Made by a program: the position numbers and the translations under genes. The notes beneath the pieces were generated by a model. The model made no database searches. It saw nothing but the letters and a program-made list of their open reading frames with translations, and was not told the origin of the DNA. From Rhizobium sp. 18055 (GTDB taxonomy: Bacteria > Pseudomonadota > Alphaproteobacteria > Rhizobiales > Rhizobiaceae): a DNA stretch of 64,000 nucleotides. Position 1 is the stretch's first letter. Every line of letters begins with the position of its first letter. This document shows positions 1-8,226 of the stretch, piece by piece. The stretch lies in the NCBI RefSeq assembly GCF_902706285.1, contig NZ_CACSKD010000019.1, positions 38,323 to 102,322 of the forward strand, given 5' to 3'.

Positions 1-2
1 CC

Positions 3-674
3 ATGAAATCCGCCGTCGTTCAACTTCCGGGTCTTAACCGCGATCGTGACATGATCGCTGCTCTCACCAAGATCTCCGGTCAGGCACCGGTGACGATCTG
101 GCAGACGGAGACCGATATTCCCGATGTCGATCTGATCGTCATCCCGGGTGGTTTCTCCTACGGAGATTATCTGCGCTGTGGTGCGATCGCTGCTCGCATG
201 CCCGTCATGCAGGCGATCATCGAGAAGGCCAACAAGGGCGTGAAGGTTCTGGGCGTCTGCAACGGCTTCCAGATCCTCGTCGAAGCCGGTCTTCTGCCGG
301 GCGCGCTGATGCGCAATGCATCGCTGAAGTTCGTCTGCCGCGAGATCAAGCTCGAAGTCGTCAACGCCGAGACCGATTTCACCAAGGCATATGCCAAAGG
401 CCAGATCATCCGCTGCCCGATCGCCCATCACGACGGCAACTATTTCGCCGACACAGAGACGCTGGCAAAGATCGAGGGCAACGGCCAGGTGGTGTTCCGC
501 TACGCCGAGGGCACAAACCCGAACGGCTCGATGAACGACATTGCTGCGGTCATGAACGAAGGCGGCAATGTGCTCGGCATGATGCCACATCCGGAGAACC
601 TCATCGAGGCCGCGCACGGCGGTTCCGACGGCCGCGCCTTGTTCGCTTCGGCGCTCGACGTAATCGCTGCTTAA
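3..674 (+). CDS. purQ: Phosphoribosylformylglycinamidine synthase subunit PurQ
   Basis: Glutaminase subunit of FGAM synthase, which supplies ammonia to PurL in the fourth step of de novo purine synthesis in the cytoplasm. The 223-residue product is a complete class I glutamine amidotransferase: P-G-G near residues 48-50, nucleophile Cys86 in G-V-C-N-G, and His196 and Glu198 in M-P-H-P-E complete the triad. This short form works with separate PurS and PurL. The ATG lies at the very edge of the window, so its ribosome binding site and the expected upstream purS cannot be seen. purL lies 3 kb downstream, separated by four unrelated genes. Assignment is secure. Confidence 0.97.
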   Translation: MKSAVVQLPGLNRDRDMIAALTKISGQAPVTIWQTETDIPDVDLIVIPGGFSYGDYLRCGAIAARMPVMQAIIEKANKGVKVLGVCNGFQILVEAGLLPGALMRNASLKFVCREIKLEVVNAETDFTKAYAKGQIIRCPIAHHDGNYFADTETLAKIEGNGQVVFRYAEGTNPNGSMNDIAAVMNEGGNVLGMMPHPENLIEAAHGGSDGRALFASALDVIAA

Positions 675-722
675 CCTTAGACGCGTAAGAGGCCATTCAT
701 CTGGTCCACCGGAGCAAGATCG

Positions 723-1121
723 ATGCGCCCTCGCCTGTCCCTGACACATGTTCTCGCCATTGCCGCTACCGCGGCACTGGCCGCCTCGTGCCAATCGAAG
801 ACGCCTGCCCCGACGCAGGATCGTAGCGCGCTCTCGACCATGGAACGCGTCGCGGTGGCTGCCAGCAATTGCTGGTTCAAGTCGGGCGATGCGACGTTTG
901 CCGCCTACAAGCTGGCACCGGAGCTCAACTCATTCTCCGGCCGCCCGCGCATTCTGGTCGTCCACAAGGGCAGCCCGGAAAGCCGGCCGCTGCTGGTCGT
1001 CCAGGCCGAGGGCAATCCGTCCAAGCTCGACGCCTTCGGTCCGATGATGGACACGCCCGCAAAGCCGCGCATCGCTCAGGACGTGATCCGCTGGGCCGGC
1101 GGCAACAAGAGCTGCAGCTAA
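723..1121 (+). CDS. Small putative lipoprotein, unknown function
   Basis: I do not recognise a family. The 132-residue product starts with a positively charged, Ala/Leu-rich signal sequence ending in L-A-A-S-C with Cys23, a loose lipobox (Ala rather than Leu at -3), followed by a Ser/Pro/Thr-rich stretch. It is therefore probably a periplasmic or lipid-anchored envelope protein. Two further Cys (about residue 49 and the penultimate residue) could form a disulfide. A GGAGCAAG sequence precedes the ATG at suitable distance. It follows purQ by 48 bases on the same strand and may be co-transcribed. That it is a gene is likely; its role is unknown. Confidence 0.7.
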   Translation: MRPRLSLTHVLAIAATAALAASCQSKTPAPTQDRSALSTMERVAVAASNCWFKSGDATFAAYKLAPELNSFSGRPRILVVHKGSPESRPLLVVQAEGNPSKLDAFGPMMDTPAKPRIAQDVIRWAGGNKSCS

Positions 1122-1144
1122 GCCGCTCTTTGCCTGCCTGCGCT

Positions 1145-1402
1145 TCAATCCCAGAAGAACGACTTGGCGATTTCCTTGCCGGCCTCGGCACGGCTGACGC
1201 CGATGTCGAGCAGTTCATTATCCGTCAGATCGCGGAGCGCACGTCGACCTGCGCGCTTCTGCTGCCAGATCATCAACATTGTCCAAAGCTGACCAAGACG
1301 CTTCATTGTGCTCAACCGCGCCGCCGGCTTTGAGGCAATCCGGAATTGCTCCGTCAGCTGGTGAAATGCATTGTCTTCTCTGATTTCTGGTACGGCAGAC
1401 AC
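1145..1402 (-). CDS. DUF1127 family small basic protein
   Basis: The C-terminal 40 residues have the Arg-rich DUF1127 pattern: a W-x-x-x-R-x-x-R-x-L core followed by L-T-D-N-E-L-L-D-I-G and a short acidic/basic tail. These small proteins are common in alphaproteobacteria, and some have been linked to RNA binding and to phosphate or carbon metabolism; no precise role follows from sequence. The start is uncertain. I chose the GTG at 1402 (85 aa) because the upstream residues look protein-like and a GGATAGAG stretch precedes it. A TTG at 1465 (106 aa) or the ATG at 1306 (53 aa, core only) are alternatives. It is transcribed away from the MocR gene and may share its control region. Confidence 0.7.
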   Translation of the reverse strand: MSAVPEIREDNAFHQLTEQFRIASKPAARLSTMKRLGQLWTMLMIWQQKRAGRRALRDLTDNELLDIGVSRAEAGKEIAKSFFWD

Positions 1403-1444
1403 GTCTCTATCCAATCGCTGATTGTGTGCATTTCCCTGATAGTC

Positions 1445-1489
1445 TTGACAGACAAAGGGTGACAATCTAGAAAATTGTCATCATGACAA
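1445..1489 (+). promoter_or_regulatory. Promoter and inverted-repeat operator at the MocR start codon
   Basis: TTGACA (1445-1450), a 17-base spacer and TAGAAA (1468-1473) form a plausible -35/-10 pair. Overlapping it are TGACAAT (1460-1466) and ATTGTCA (1474-1480), a perfect 7-base inverted repeat. TTGTCAT (1475-1481) and ATGACAA (1483-1489) form a second, overlapping inverted repeat that includes the start codon. The predicted transcription start is within a few bases of the ATG at 1483 and no ribosome binding site precedes it, so the messenger may be leaderless. The arrangement suggests autoregulation by the MocR protein; this is inference. Confidence 0.5.
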
Positions 1490-2901
1490 ATTGGCTCCCT
1501 GATCTCACGCGCGGCTCCGGCCCGGTTTATCTCCGTCTCGCCGATGATATCGAAACCGCGATATCGAGCGGCGCATTACCGGCTGGGAGCAAGCTGCCGC
1601 CGCAGCGCAATCTGGCTTACGACATCGGCGTGACAATCGGCACAATCGGCCGCGCCTATGCGCTGGTGCATGAACGCGGTCTTGTCGCCGGTGAAGTCGG
1701 GCGCGGCACCTACGTGCTGGATCGCGCCGAGACCGCACCCGGCAATCAACCGGACCCGCTGACAATTGCCCTGGGCGGGACCAGGACAATCGATGCACCC
1801 GCCAACAAGATCCGCTTCGACACCACGGCAGCGCCCGATCTCGGCCAGGGCAAGGTGATCGGACAGGTCCTTGCCGATATCGGCGAACAGCACCTTTCGG
1901 AAATATCGTCCTATTCGCGCGTCTTTCCGGCAAACTGGTATCAGGCCGGTCGTCGCTGGCTTTCACGCAACGGCTGGGCGCCAGATGCCGAAAACATCGT
2001 GCCGACGCTTGGCGCGCATGCGGCCGCCATCGCGGTGATATCGGCGATATCGTCGCCGGGCGACAAGATCGTTTTCGAGAATCTCAGTTACACGCAGGTC
2101 AGCCGCAGCGCCCGCATCCTTGGGCGCCGGACGATCACCGTCGATTCGGATGAGGATGGCATCATCCCGGATGATTTCGAGCGGCTTTGCCAGCAGCAGC
2201 ACCCGAAACTCGCCTTCCTGATGCCGACGGCCCATAATCCGACACTGGCCACCATGCCGCACGAGCGCCGGGCCAGGGTCGCCGAAATCGCACGGCGCCA
2301 CGGCGTCTGGTTGATCGAGGACGATCTCTACGGCGGTATGACCGGCGACGAAAACCCGCTGCTCGCCTCGCTCGCCCCCGATCGCACCTTCCTGATCAGC
2401 GGCCTGTCGAAATCGGTTGCCGCTGGTATTCGCGGCGGCTGGGTCGCCTGCCCGCCGCATTTTGCGCAACGTATCAAGGTGACTCACAAGATGATCACCG
2501 GCGGGCTGCCTTTCATCCTTGCGGAAACCTGCGCCCGTCTGGTCGAGAGTGGCCAGGCCCATGAGATCCGCGAGACCAGCATCACCGAACTTGCCAGCCG
2601 CGAACGCCTGGCGCGTGAAACGCTCCAGGGCTTCGACTTCATCTCGCATCCGCACGTGCCCTTCCTCTGGTTGAAGCTGCCCGACCCGTGGCTCTCAGGC
2701 ACGTTCAAGAACGCTGCCTTCAGGGATGGCGTGCTGATCGACGACGAGGACGAGTTCAAGGCGGCCCGCACCGACAAGGTCTACCACCGCGTGCGGGTCT
2801 CCTTCTCGTCGCCAAAAAGCCGCGACGAACTCGTTGCAGGTCTGATGACCTTGCGACGTCTGCTTGAAAGCGGCGGGGCCGGATACGACGGCGAGATCTG
2901 A
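1483..2901 (+). CDS. MocR-type transcriptional regulator (GntR HTH plus aminotransferase-like domain)
   Basis: A 472-residue protein with an N-terminal GntR winged helix (about residues 10-80, including S-K-L-P-P-Q-R-N-L and the G-R-G-T-Y-V wing) followed by a class I aminotransferase-like fold. The PLP-binding lysine is Lys310 in G-L-S-K-S. MocR regulators bind PLP or an amine/amino-acid adduct to sense vitamin B6, GABA, taurine or similar compounds; the ligand here cannot be predicted. It is divergent from the DUF1127 gene, and the next gene on its strand is the PagL-like enzyme. TTGTCA/TGACAA half-sites overlap its own promoter. Family assignment is secure; target genes are unknown. Confidence 0.93.
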   Translation: MTNWLPDLTRGSGPVYLRLADDIETAISSGALPAGSKLPPQRNLAYDIGVTIGTIGRAYALVHERGLVAGEVGRGTYVLDRAETAPGNQPDPLTIALGGTRTIDAPANKIRFDTTAAPDLGQGKVIGQVLADIGEQHLSEISSYSRVFPANWYQAGRRWLSRNGWAPDAENIVPTLGAHAAAIAVISAISSPGDKIVFENLSYTQVSRSARILGRRTITVDSDEDGIIPDDFERLCQQQHPKLAFLMPTAHNPTLATMPHERRARVAEIARRHGVWLIEDDLYGGMTGDENPLLASLAPDRTFLISGLSKSVAAGIRGGWVACPPHFAQRIKVTHKMITGGLPFILAETCARLVESGQAHEIRETSITELASRERLARETLQGFDFISHPHVPFLWLKLPDPWLSGTFKNAAFRDGVLIDDEDEFKAARTDKVYHRVRVSFSSPKSRDELVAGLMTLRRLLESGGAGYDGEI

Positions 2902-3028
2902 GATTGTTGCAGATTGGCAGCAGTCTCTAAATTCTGACGTTTTGAACAACAGTTTGCTTTACCGACTCAAATTGAATGCTACCCCTTGATAAGCGAACGG
3001 TGATTTGTGCCGTTACCAAGGGCAGCGC

Positions 3029-3610
3029 ATGGCAATGAACATTATGAAATCGGCATCTGTGTATCGCGGTGCCATCATCGCGGCAGTAATTTCAAACGCA
3101 TCGCTCCTGCCGACCGCAGCCCATGCAGATGACAAAATCTTCGATGAATTGCGCTTCGGCGCATCAGCCTCCATTCAGAGTGGCCATAGCAAGGAAGACG
3201 GTGTCTTTCCTGAGGTGACGGTATTCTTCGATCCGTTCGACCACGATGCCGCCACGGACTGGAAACAGCAACTTGCCCGGCCCCGGCTGAATATCGGCAC
3301 GTCGATCGGCACCTCTGGCGAAGCAACGCAGATATTCGGCGGCTTTGCCTGGACGGTGAATTTCAACGAGAAGATTTTCGCCGAAGCCGGCTTCGGCGGC
3401 GTCTGGCACAATGGCAATCTCGGCTACACCGATGAAGGGCCGGAGCTCGGCTGTCGTTTCCTGTTTCATGAATATGTCGGCGCCGGCTACCGCTTCGATC
3501 AGCATTGGAATGTCATGGCGCAAGTCGCCCATTCCTCGCATGCCAACCTCTGCGACGGCCCGAACAGCGGCATGACCCGTGCGGGCATCCAGCTCGGCTA
3601 CAAGTTCTAG
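3029..3610 (+). CDS. Acyloxyacyl hydrolase, PagL-like lipid A 3-O-deacylase
   Basis: Outer-membrane enzyme expected to remove the 3-O-linked acyl chain of lipid A. The 193-residue form starts at the ATG at 3029, preceded by AAGGG; a TTG at 3005 is less likely. A signal peptide runs to A-H-A near residue 33. The mature part has alternating beta-strand patterns and ends in G-Y-K-F, with the terminal Phe typical of outer-membrane barrels. The His-x-Ser catalytic pair appears as H-S-S-H-A (His168, Ser170), where the family commonly has H-x-S-N-A, so the Asn is replaced by His. A catalytic Glu as in Pseudomonas PagL is not obvious. Family fairly sure, activity less so. Confidence 0.8.
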   Translation: MAMNIMKSASVYRGAIIAAVISNASLLPTAAHADDKIFDELRFGASASIQSGHSKEDGVFPEVTVFFDPFDHDAATDWKQQLARPRLNIGTSIGTSGEATQIFGGFAWTVNFNEKIFAEAGFGGVWHNGNLGYTDEGPELGCRFLFHEYVGAGYRFDQHWNVMAQVAHSSHANLCDGPNSGMTRAGIQLGYKF

Positions 3611-3630
3611 CTTTGCTTATATGATCGTCG

Positions 3631-3665
3631 AATGCCCGCTCTCTGTGAACAGCGGGCATTTTCCT
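3631..3665 (+). terminator. Rho-independent terminator after the PagL-like gene
   Basis: A perfect 10-base stem, AATGCCCGCT (3631-3640) with AGCGGGCATT (3651-3660), 10-base loop, followed by TTCC. It lies 20 bases after the stop codon and separates the PagL-like gene from purL. Confidence 0.8.
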
Positions 3666-3733
3666 GTCGCGCGTTTCATTCACTTAGGCTAAAGACACCG
3701 AAATCGCGCAACGGCAGGGACTTCGCAGAGCTC

Positions 3734-5968
3734 ATGACCATTTCCAACACCCGCCCGATCACTCCAGAATTGATCGCCTCCCACGGCCTGAAGCCGGACG
3801 AATACCAGCGGATACTGGATCTGATCGGCCGTGAGCCGACATTTACCGAACTCGGTATCTTCTCGGCCATGTGGAACGAGCACTGCTCCTACAAGTCCTC
3901 GAAGAAATGGCTCCGCACCCTGCCGACCACCGGCGCCCGCGTCATCCAGGGCCCCGGTGAAAATGCCGGTGTCGTCGATATCGATGATGGTGACGTTGTC
4001 GTCTTCAAGATGGAAAGCCACAACCACCCGTCCTACATCGAGCCCTATCAGGGCGCTGCCACAGGCGTTGGCGGCATCCTGCGCGACGTCTTCACCATGG
4101 GTGCGCGCCCGATCGCCGCAATGAACGCCCTGCGCTTCGGCGCCCCTGATCACCCGAAGACCCGCCACCTCGTTTCCGGCGTCGTCTCCGGCGTCGGCGG
4201 CTACGGCAACTCCTTCGGTGTCCCGACTGTTGGCGGCGAAGTCGAGTTCGACGCCCGCTACAACGGCAACATCCTGGTCAACGCCTTTGCTGCAGGTCTC
4301 GCCAAGTCCGACGGCATCTTCCTCTCCGAAGCCAAGGGCGTCGGCCTTCCCGTCGTCTATCTCGGCGCCAAGACCGGTCGCGACGGCGTCGGTGGTGCGA
4401 CCATGGCCTCTGCGGAATTCGACGGATCGATCGAAGAAAAGCGCCCGACCGTGCAGGTCGGCGACCCCTTCACCGAAAAGTGCCTGCTCGAAGCCTGCCT
4501 CGAGCTGATGCAGACCGGTGCCGTCATCGCCATCCAGGACATGGGTGCTGCCGGCCTCACCTGCTCTGCTGTCGAAATGGGCGCCAAGGGCGACCTCGGC
4601 ATCCTGCTCGACCTCGACACCGTGCCTGTGCGCGAAGACGAGATGACCGCCTATGAAATGATGCTGTCCGAAAGCCAGGAGCGCATGCTCATGGTCCTCG
4701 AACCGGCCAAGGAAGCCGTCGCCAAGGCAATCTTCGTCAAGTGGGGCCTCGATTTTGCAATCGTCGGCAAGACCACCGACGATCTGCGCTTCCGTTGCGT
4801 GCATCAAGGCGTCGAAGTCGCCAACCTGCCCATCAAGGATCTCGGCGACCAGGCACCGGAGTATGACCGCCCCTGGCGCGAAGCCGACAAGCGCGCACCG
4901 CTGCCGGCCAACCTCGTTGCTGCGCCTGAAAACTACGGCCAGACGCTGCTCAAGCTGGTCGGCTCGCCGAACGAATCAAGCCGTCGCTGGGTCTACGAAC
5001 AGTATGATACGCTGATCCAGGGCAACTCCTTGCAGCTGCCCGGCGGCGACGCCGGCGTCGTTCGCGTCGAAACCCACCCGACCAAGGCGCTGGCCTTCTC
5101 GTCCGACGTGACGCCACGCTATGTCGAGGCCGATCCGTTCGAAGGTGGCAAGCAGGCTGTGGCCGAATGCTGGCGCAACATCACCGCGACAGGCGCCGAG
5201 CCGCTGGCCGCCACCGACAACCTCAACTTCGGCAATCCAGAGAAGCCCGAGATCATGGGCCAGCTGGTGCAGGCCGTGAAGGGCATCGGCGAAGCCTGCC
5301 GTGCACTTGATTTCCCGATCGTCTCCGGCAACGTCTCGCTTTATAACGAGACCAACGGCGTCGCCATCCTGCCCACCCCGACCATCGCCGGCGTCGGCCT
5401 GCTCGGCGACTGGAAGAAGATGGCGCGTATCGGCAGTGCTGCCAATGGCGACAAGGTCATCATGATCGGCACCGACGGCAGCCATCTCGGTTCGTCGATC
5501 TATCTTCGCGACATCCTCGGCTCTTCCGATGGCCCGGCCCCTGAAGTCGATCTGTTTGCCGAACGCCGCAACGGCGACTTCGTGCGCTCGGTGATCCGCA
5601 ACGGCCAGGCAACCGCCTGCCACGACATCTCGTCGGGCGGTCTTGCTCTGGCACTCGCCGAAATGGTGATGTCCTCGGGCAAGGGCCTGAAGATCGATCT
5701 CGGCGAAGGCAAGGGTCCGGCCCATGCGCTGCTGTTCGGCGAAGACCAGGCACGTTACGTGATCACCGTACCCGCCGACGTTGCGTCGTTCGTGTGCGCC
5801 AATGCCGAAGGTGCCGGCATTCCGTTCCGCCGTCTCGGCACCGTAGAGGGCGAAAGCCTGGTCATCGATGATCTGCTGGCACTGCCGATTCAGCAATTGC
5901 GCCACGCCCATGAATCATGGTTCCCTGATTTCATGGAAGGCCGCGGCACGCTCGCGGCCGCCGAATGA
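3734..5968 (+). CDS. purL: Phosphoribosylformylglycinamidine synthase subunit PurL
   Basis: Synthetase subunit of FGAM synthase; uses ATP and PurQ-derived ammonia to convert FGAR to FGAM. The 744-residue length from the ATG at 3734 matches the small PurL class; an upstream extension to 3632 would read through the preceding terminator and is rejected. Visible motifs include N-E-H-C-S-Y-K with His50, G-P-G-E-N-A-G, K-M-E-S-H-N-H-P and D-M-G-A-A-G-L-T, typical of the ATP-binding, duplicated AIRS-like domains. The ribosome binding site is weak. bolA follows after 20 bases on the same strand, so the genes may be co-transcribed. Confidence 0.97.
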   Translation: MTISNTRPITPELIASHGLKPDEYQRILDLIGREPTFTELGIFSAMWNEHCSYKSSKKWLRTLPTTGARVIQGPGENAGVVDIDDGDVVVFKMESHNHPSYIEPYQGAATGVGGILRDVFTMGARPIAAMNALRFGAPDHPKTRHLVSGVVSGVGGYGNSFGVPTVGGEVEFDARYNGNILVNAFAAGLAKSDGIFLSEAKGVGLPVVYLGAKTGRDGVGGATMASAEFDGSIEEKRPTVQVGDPFTEKCLLEACLELMQTGAVIAIQDMGAAGLTCSAVEMGAKGDLGILLDLDTVPVREDEMTAYEMMLSESQERMLMVLEPAKEAVAKAIFVKWGLDFAIVGKTTDDLRFRCVHQGVEVANLPIKDLGDQAPEYDRPWREADKRAPLPANLVAAPENYGQTLLKLVGSPNESSRRWVYEQYDTLIQGNSLQLPGGDAGVVRVETHPTKALAFSSDVTPRYVEADPFEGGKQAVAECWRNITATGAEPLAATDNLNFGNPEKPEIMGQLVQAVKGIGEACRALDFPIVSGNVSLYNETNGVAILPTPTIAGVGLLGDWKKMARIGSAANGDKVIMIGTDGSHLGSSIYLRDILGSSDGPAPEVDLFAERRNGDFVRSVIRNGQATACHDISSGGLALALAEMVMSSGKGLKIDLGEGKGPAHALLFGEDQARYVITVPADVASFVCANAEGAGIPFRRLGTVEGESLVIDDLLALPIQQLRHAHESWFPDFMEGRGTLAAAE

Positions 5969-5988
5969 TGCGCAAGGAGTAATCGATC

Positions 5989-6222
5989 ATGGCTATGAAA
6001 CCCGGTGACATCGAAGACATGATCAAGGCTGGCATCCCAGGTGCCAAGGTCGTCATCCGCGACCTGGCCGGCGATGGTGACCACTACGCTGCCGAAGTCG
6101 TCGCGGAAGCTTTCCGCGGCAAGACCCGCGTGCAGCAGCACAAGATGGTCTACGACGCTCTGAAGGGCAACATGGGCGGCGTCCTGCATGCACTCGCGCT
6201 GCAAACGTCCGCGCCGGAGTGA
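5989..6222 (+). CDS. bolA: BolA family protein (monothiol glutaredoxin partner)
   Basis: Short 77-residue BolA/IbaG-type protein with the conserved H-Y-x-A-x-V strand (from about residue 32) and the F-R-G-K-x-x-V-x-x-H-x-M-V-Y region near residues 42-55, whose His is an iron-sulfur ligand in BolA-glutaredoxin heterodimers. AAGGAG (5974-5979) is an ideal ribosome binding site. It sits between purL and grxD on one strand, and BolA proteins bind CGFS glutaredoxins through a shared [2Fe-2S] cluster, so the neighbour is likely its partner. A terminator separates the two genes, giving at least partly independent transcription. Whether it is a BolA- or IbaG-type paralogue cannot be settled by eye. 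Confidence 0.92.
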   Translation: MAMKPGDIEDMIKAGIPGAKVVIRDLAGDGDHYAAEVVAEAFRGKTRVQQHKMVYDALKGNMGGVLHALALQTSAPE

Positions 6223-6234
6223 TCGCGACACAAT

Positions 6235-6263
6235 ATGCCCGGCCTTTCAGCCGGGCATTTTTC
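6235..6263 (+). terminator. Rho-independent terminator after bolA
   Basis: Perfect 9-base stem ATGCCCGGC (6235-6243) and GCCGGGCAT (6250-6258), a 6-base loop and a TTTTC tail. It ends the purL-bolA unit. Confidence 0.88.
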
Positions 6264-6495
6264 TTGGCCGGACCTGTGCGACACGATTCGGCAAGCCAGT
6301 TTTGCAACGCTTTTACCGCATGCAAACAAGCAAGCCCGTCTCATCCGTAACGGATAAGCAACAACAACAGGCATCGCGACCAGCGACCTGCCTTTTTTTG
6401 AACCCACCTGCTGGAATTCCATTCGTCACATGCTATCTAAGCTTAACGATTGAAACGGCGGGCCTTTAACTCGCCTGTTGAAAGGATTAGGTCCC

Positions 6496-6831
6496 ATGAG
6501 CGGTATCAACGAATTCATCGACAACGAAATCAAGACCAACGACGTCGTCCTCTTCATGAAGGGCACGCCGCAGTTTCCACAGTGTGGGTTCTCCGGCCAG
6601 GTCGTGCAGATTCTCGATTACGTCGGTGTCGACTACAAGAGCGTCAACGTGCTCGCTGATTCCGAAATCCGCCAGGGCATCAAGGATTATTCGAATTGGC
6701 CGACCATTCCCCAGCTCTACGTGAAGGGTGAATTCATCGGCGGCTGCGACATCATCAAGGAAATGTTCCAGGCTGGTGAGTTGCAGCAGCACCTGCAGGA
6801 AAACGGCGTAACCGTTCGCGGCGCCGCTTGA
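6496..6831 (+). CDS. grxD: Grx4-type monothiol glutaredoxin
   Basis: A 111-residue CGFS glutaredoxin that carries and transfers [2Fe-2S] clusters rather than reducing disulfides. The active site is C-G-F-S with Cys30; M-K-G-T (from residue 21) and W-P-T-I-P-Q (cis-Pro) contact glutathione, and G-G-C-D near the C-terminus completes the site. The ATG at 6496 follows AAAGGA by about 9 bases; a TTG 18 bases upstream overlaps that site and is rejected. It lies next to bolA, its usual partner in iron-sulfur delivery and iron sensing. Assignment is secure. Confidence 0.96.
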   Translation: MSGINEFIDNEIKTNDVVLFMKGTPQFPQCGFSGQVVQILDYVGVDYKSVNVLADSEIRQGIKDYSNWPTIPQLYVKGEFIGGCDIIKEMFQAGELQQHLQENGVTVRGAA

Positions 6832-6842
6832 CCTGACCGGTC

Positions 6843-6907
6843 ACCGGGCGTCCGCCCGGTTTCCATCTCTGTATTTTGAGTCCGAGGCGCTGTGTTGAAC
6901 AGCGCCT
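6843..6907 (+). terminator. Two consecutive hairpins between grxD and the first exporter
   Basis: First hairpin: ACCGGGC (6843-6849) and GCCCGGT (6854-6860), followed by TTTCC, probably the grxD terminator. Second: a perfect 9-base stem AGGCGCTGT (6885-6893) and ACAGCGCCT (6899-6907), 24 bases before the GTG of the exporter, with only a distant T-run. The second could be a terminator or a leader hairpin; the sequence does not decide. Confidence 0.55.
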
Positions 6908-6931
6908 TGGCCTGTTTTTGGGAATTAGATT

Positions 6932-8179
6932 GTGACAGATTCATCACAAGCTGCGCACGCGGGCCGAGTGCCCATGGGCAAGGGTGAGTTCATTGCGCTG
7001 GCCGCCTTCCTGATGGCGATCAACTCGCTTGCCATCGATATCATGCTGCCAGCACTGCAGCAGATTGGCGCCAGCCTCAACGTCGAAAGCGAAAACCACC
7101 GCCAGTTCGTCGTTTCGACCTATCTCCTCGGCTTCGGCATGGCCCAGCTCTTTTACGGTCCACTGTCCGACCGCTTCGGCCGGCGCATACCGCTGCTCAT
7201 CGGCATCGGCATCTACATATGTTCGGCACTTGGCAGCGCGCTGGTGCCAACCTTCGAGGGCCTGCTGATCCTGCGTTTCGTCCAGGGCCTCGGCTCTGCA
7301 GCCACCCGCGTCATCACCATCTCCATCGTTCGTGATGTCTACGGCGGACGCCAGATGGCGGAAGTCATGTCGCTGATCATGATGGTGTTCATGATCGTGC
7401 CGGTCATTGCGCCCGGCAGCGGCCAGATCATCATGCTGTTCGGCAGCTGGCACCTGATCTTCGTGTTCATTGCCGTGATGGCTGCGATCATTGCCGGATG
7501 GGCCTATATCCGCCTGCCTGAAACCTTGCGCCCGGAAAACGTCCGGCCGTTCACCGCCACGTCCATTCTCGGCGGTTTCAAGCTGGTCCTGACCAACCGC
7601 ATCGCGCTTTGCTACACGATCGCCAGCACCTTCATCTTCGGCTCGCTGTTCGGCTTCATCAACTCGGCGCAGCAGATCTATGTCGGCATCTACGATCTCG
7701 GCGTATACTTCCCCTTCGCCTTTGCCGGCGTGGCCGTCTTCATGTCGATGTCGTCCTTCCTGAATTCGCGTCTGGTCGGCAAGTTCGGCATGCGTCGCCT
7801 GTCGCATGGTGCCCTGCTCGGTTTCATCGCCATCAACACCATCTGGCTCATTGCGCTGGTGTTCGGCCCGCACCCGATGCCCTTCCCGTTCTTCATCGGC
7901 TTCTTCGGTCTGGCGATGTTCCAGTTCGGCTGGATCGGTTCGAACTTCAACTCGCTCGCCATGGAGCCGCTCGGTCACGTAGCCGGAACCGCGTCCTCTG
8001 TGCTCGGTTTCATGAGCACGGTCGGCGGTGCGTTGATCGGCGCCGGCATTGGCCAGGCCTTCAACGGAACGGCGCTGCCGATGGTTGCCGGCTATTTCAC
8101 CGTATCGATCATCGGGCTGGTCTTCGTGCTGATTGCCGAAAAGGGGCGCCTGTTTCAGCCGCACAACCCGGCAGTTTGA
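6932..8179 (+). CDS. MFS multidrug exporter, Bcr/CflA-like
   Basis: Inner-membrane drug:proton antiporter of about 12 transmembrane helices, 415 residues. Features typical of the Bcr/CflA branch are D-I-M-L-P-A-L in helix 1, the loop 2-3 motif G-P-L-S-D-R-F-G-R-R, and R-F-V-Q-G-L-G in helix 4. The GTG start at 6932 follows GGGAATTA; an ATG at 6974 would lose only the cytoplasmic N-terminus. It is followed 47 bases later by a paralogue with the same architecture. The substrate cannot be inferred. Confidence 0.9.
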   Translation: MTDSSQAAHAGRVPMGKGEFIALAAFLMAINSLAIDIMLPALQQIGASLNVESENHRQFVVSTYLLGFGMAQLFYGPLSDRFGRRIPLLIGIGIYICSALGSALVPTFEGLLILRFVQGLGSAATRVITISIVRDVYGGRQMAEVMSLIMMVFMIVPVIAPGSGQIIMLFGSWHLIFVFIAVMAAIIAGWAYIRLPETLRPENVRPFTATSILGGFKLVLTNRIALCYTIASTFIFGSLFGFINSAQQIYVGIYDLGVYFPFAFAGVAVFMSMSSFLNSRLVGKFGMRRLSHGALLGFIAINTIWLIALVFGPHPMPFPFFIGFFGLAMFQFGWIGSNFNSLAMEPLGHVAGTASSVLGFMSTVGGALIGAGIGQAFNGTALPMVAGYFTVSIIGLVFVLIAEKGRLFQPHNPAV

Positions 8180-8226
8180 GCAGACGCTTGACCGATTGAG
8201 ACGATCTCACATTTCAGGACACGACT

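Noticed and set aside
6188..6469. 93-codon frame after bolA
   Set aside because: It overlaps the end of bolA and spans the bolA terminator; no family resemblance.
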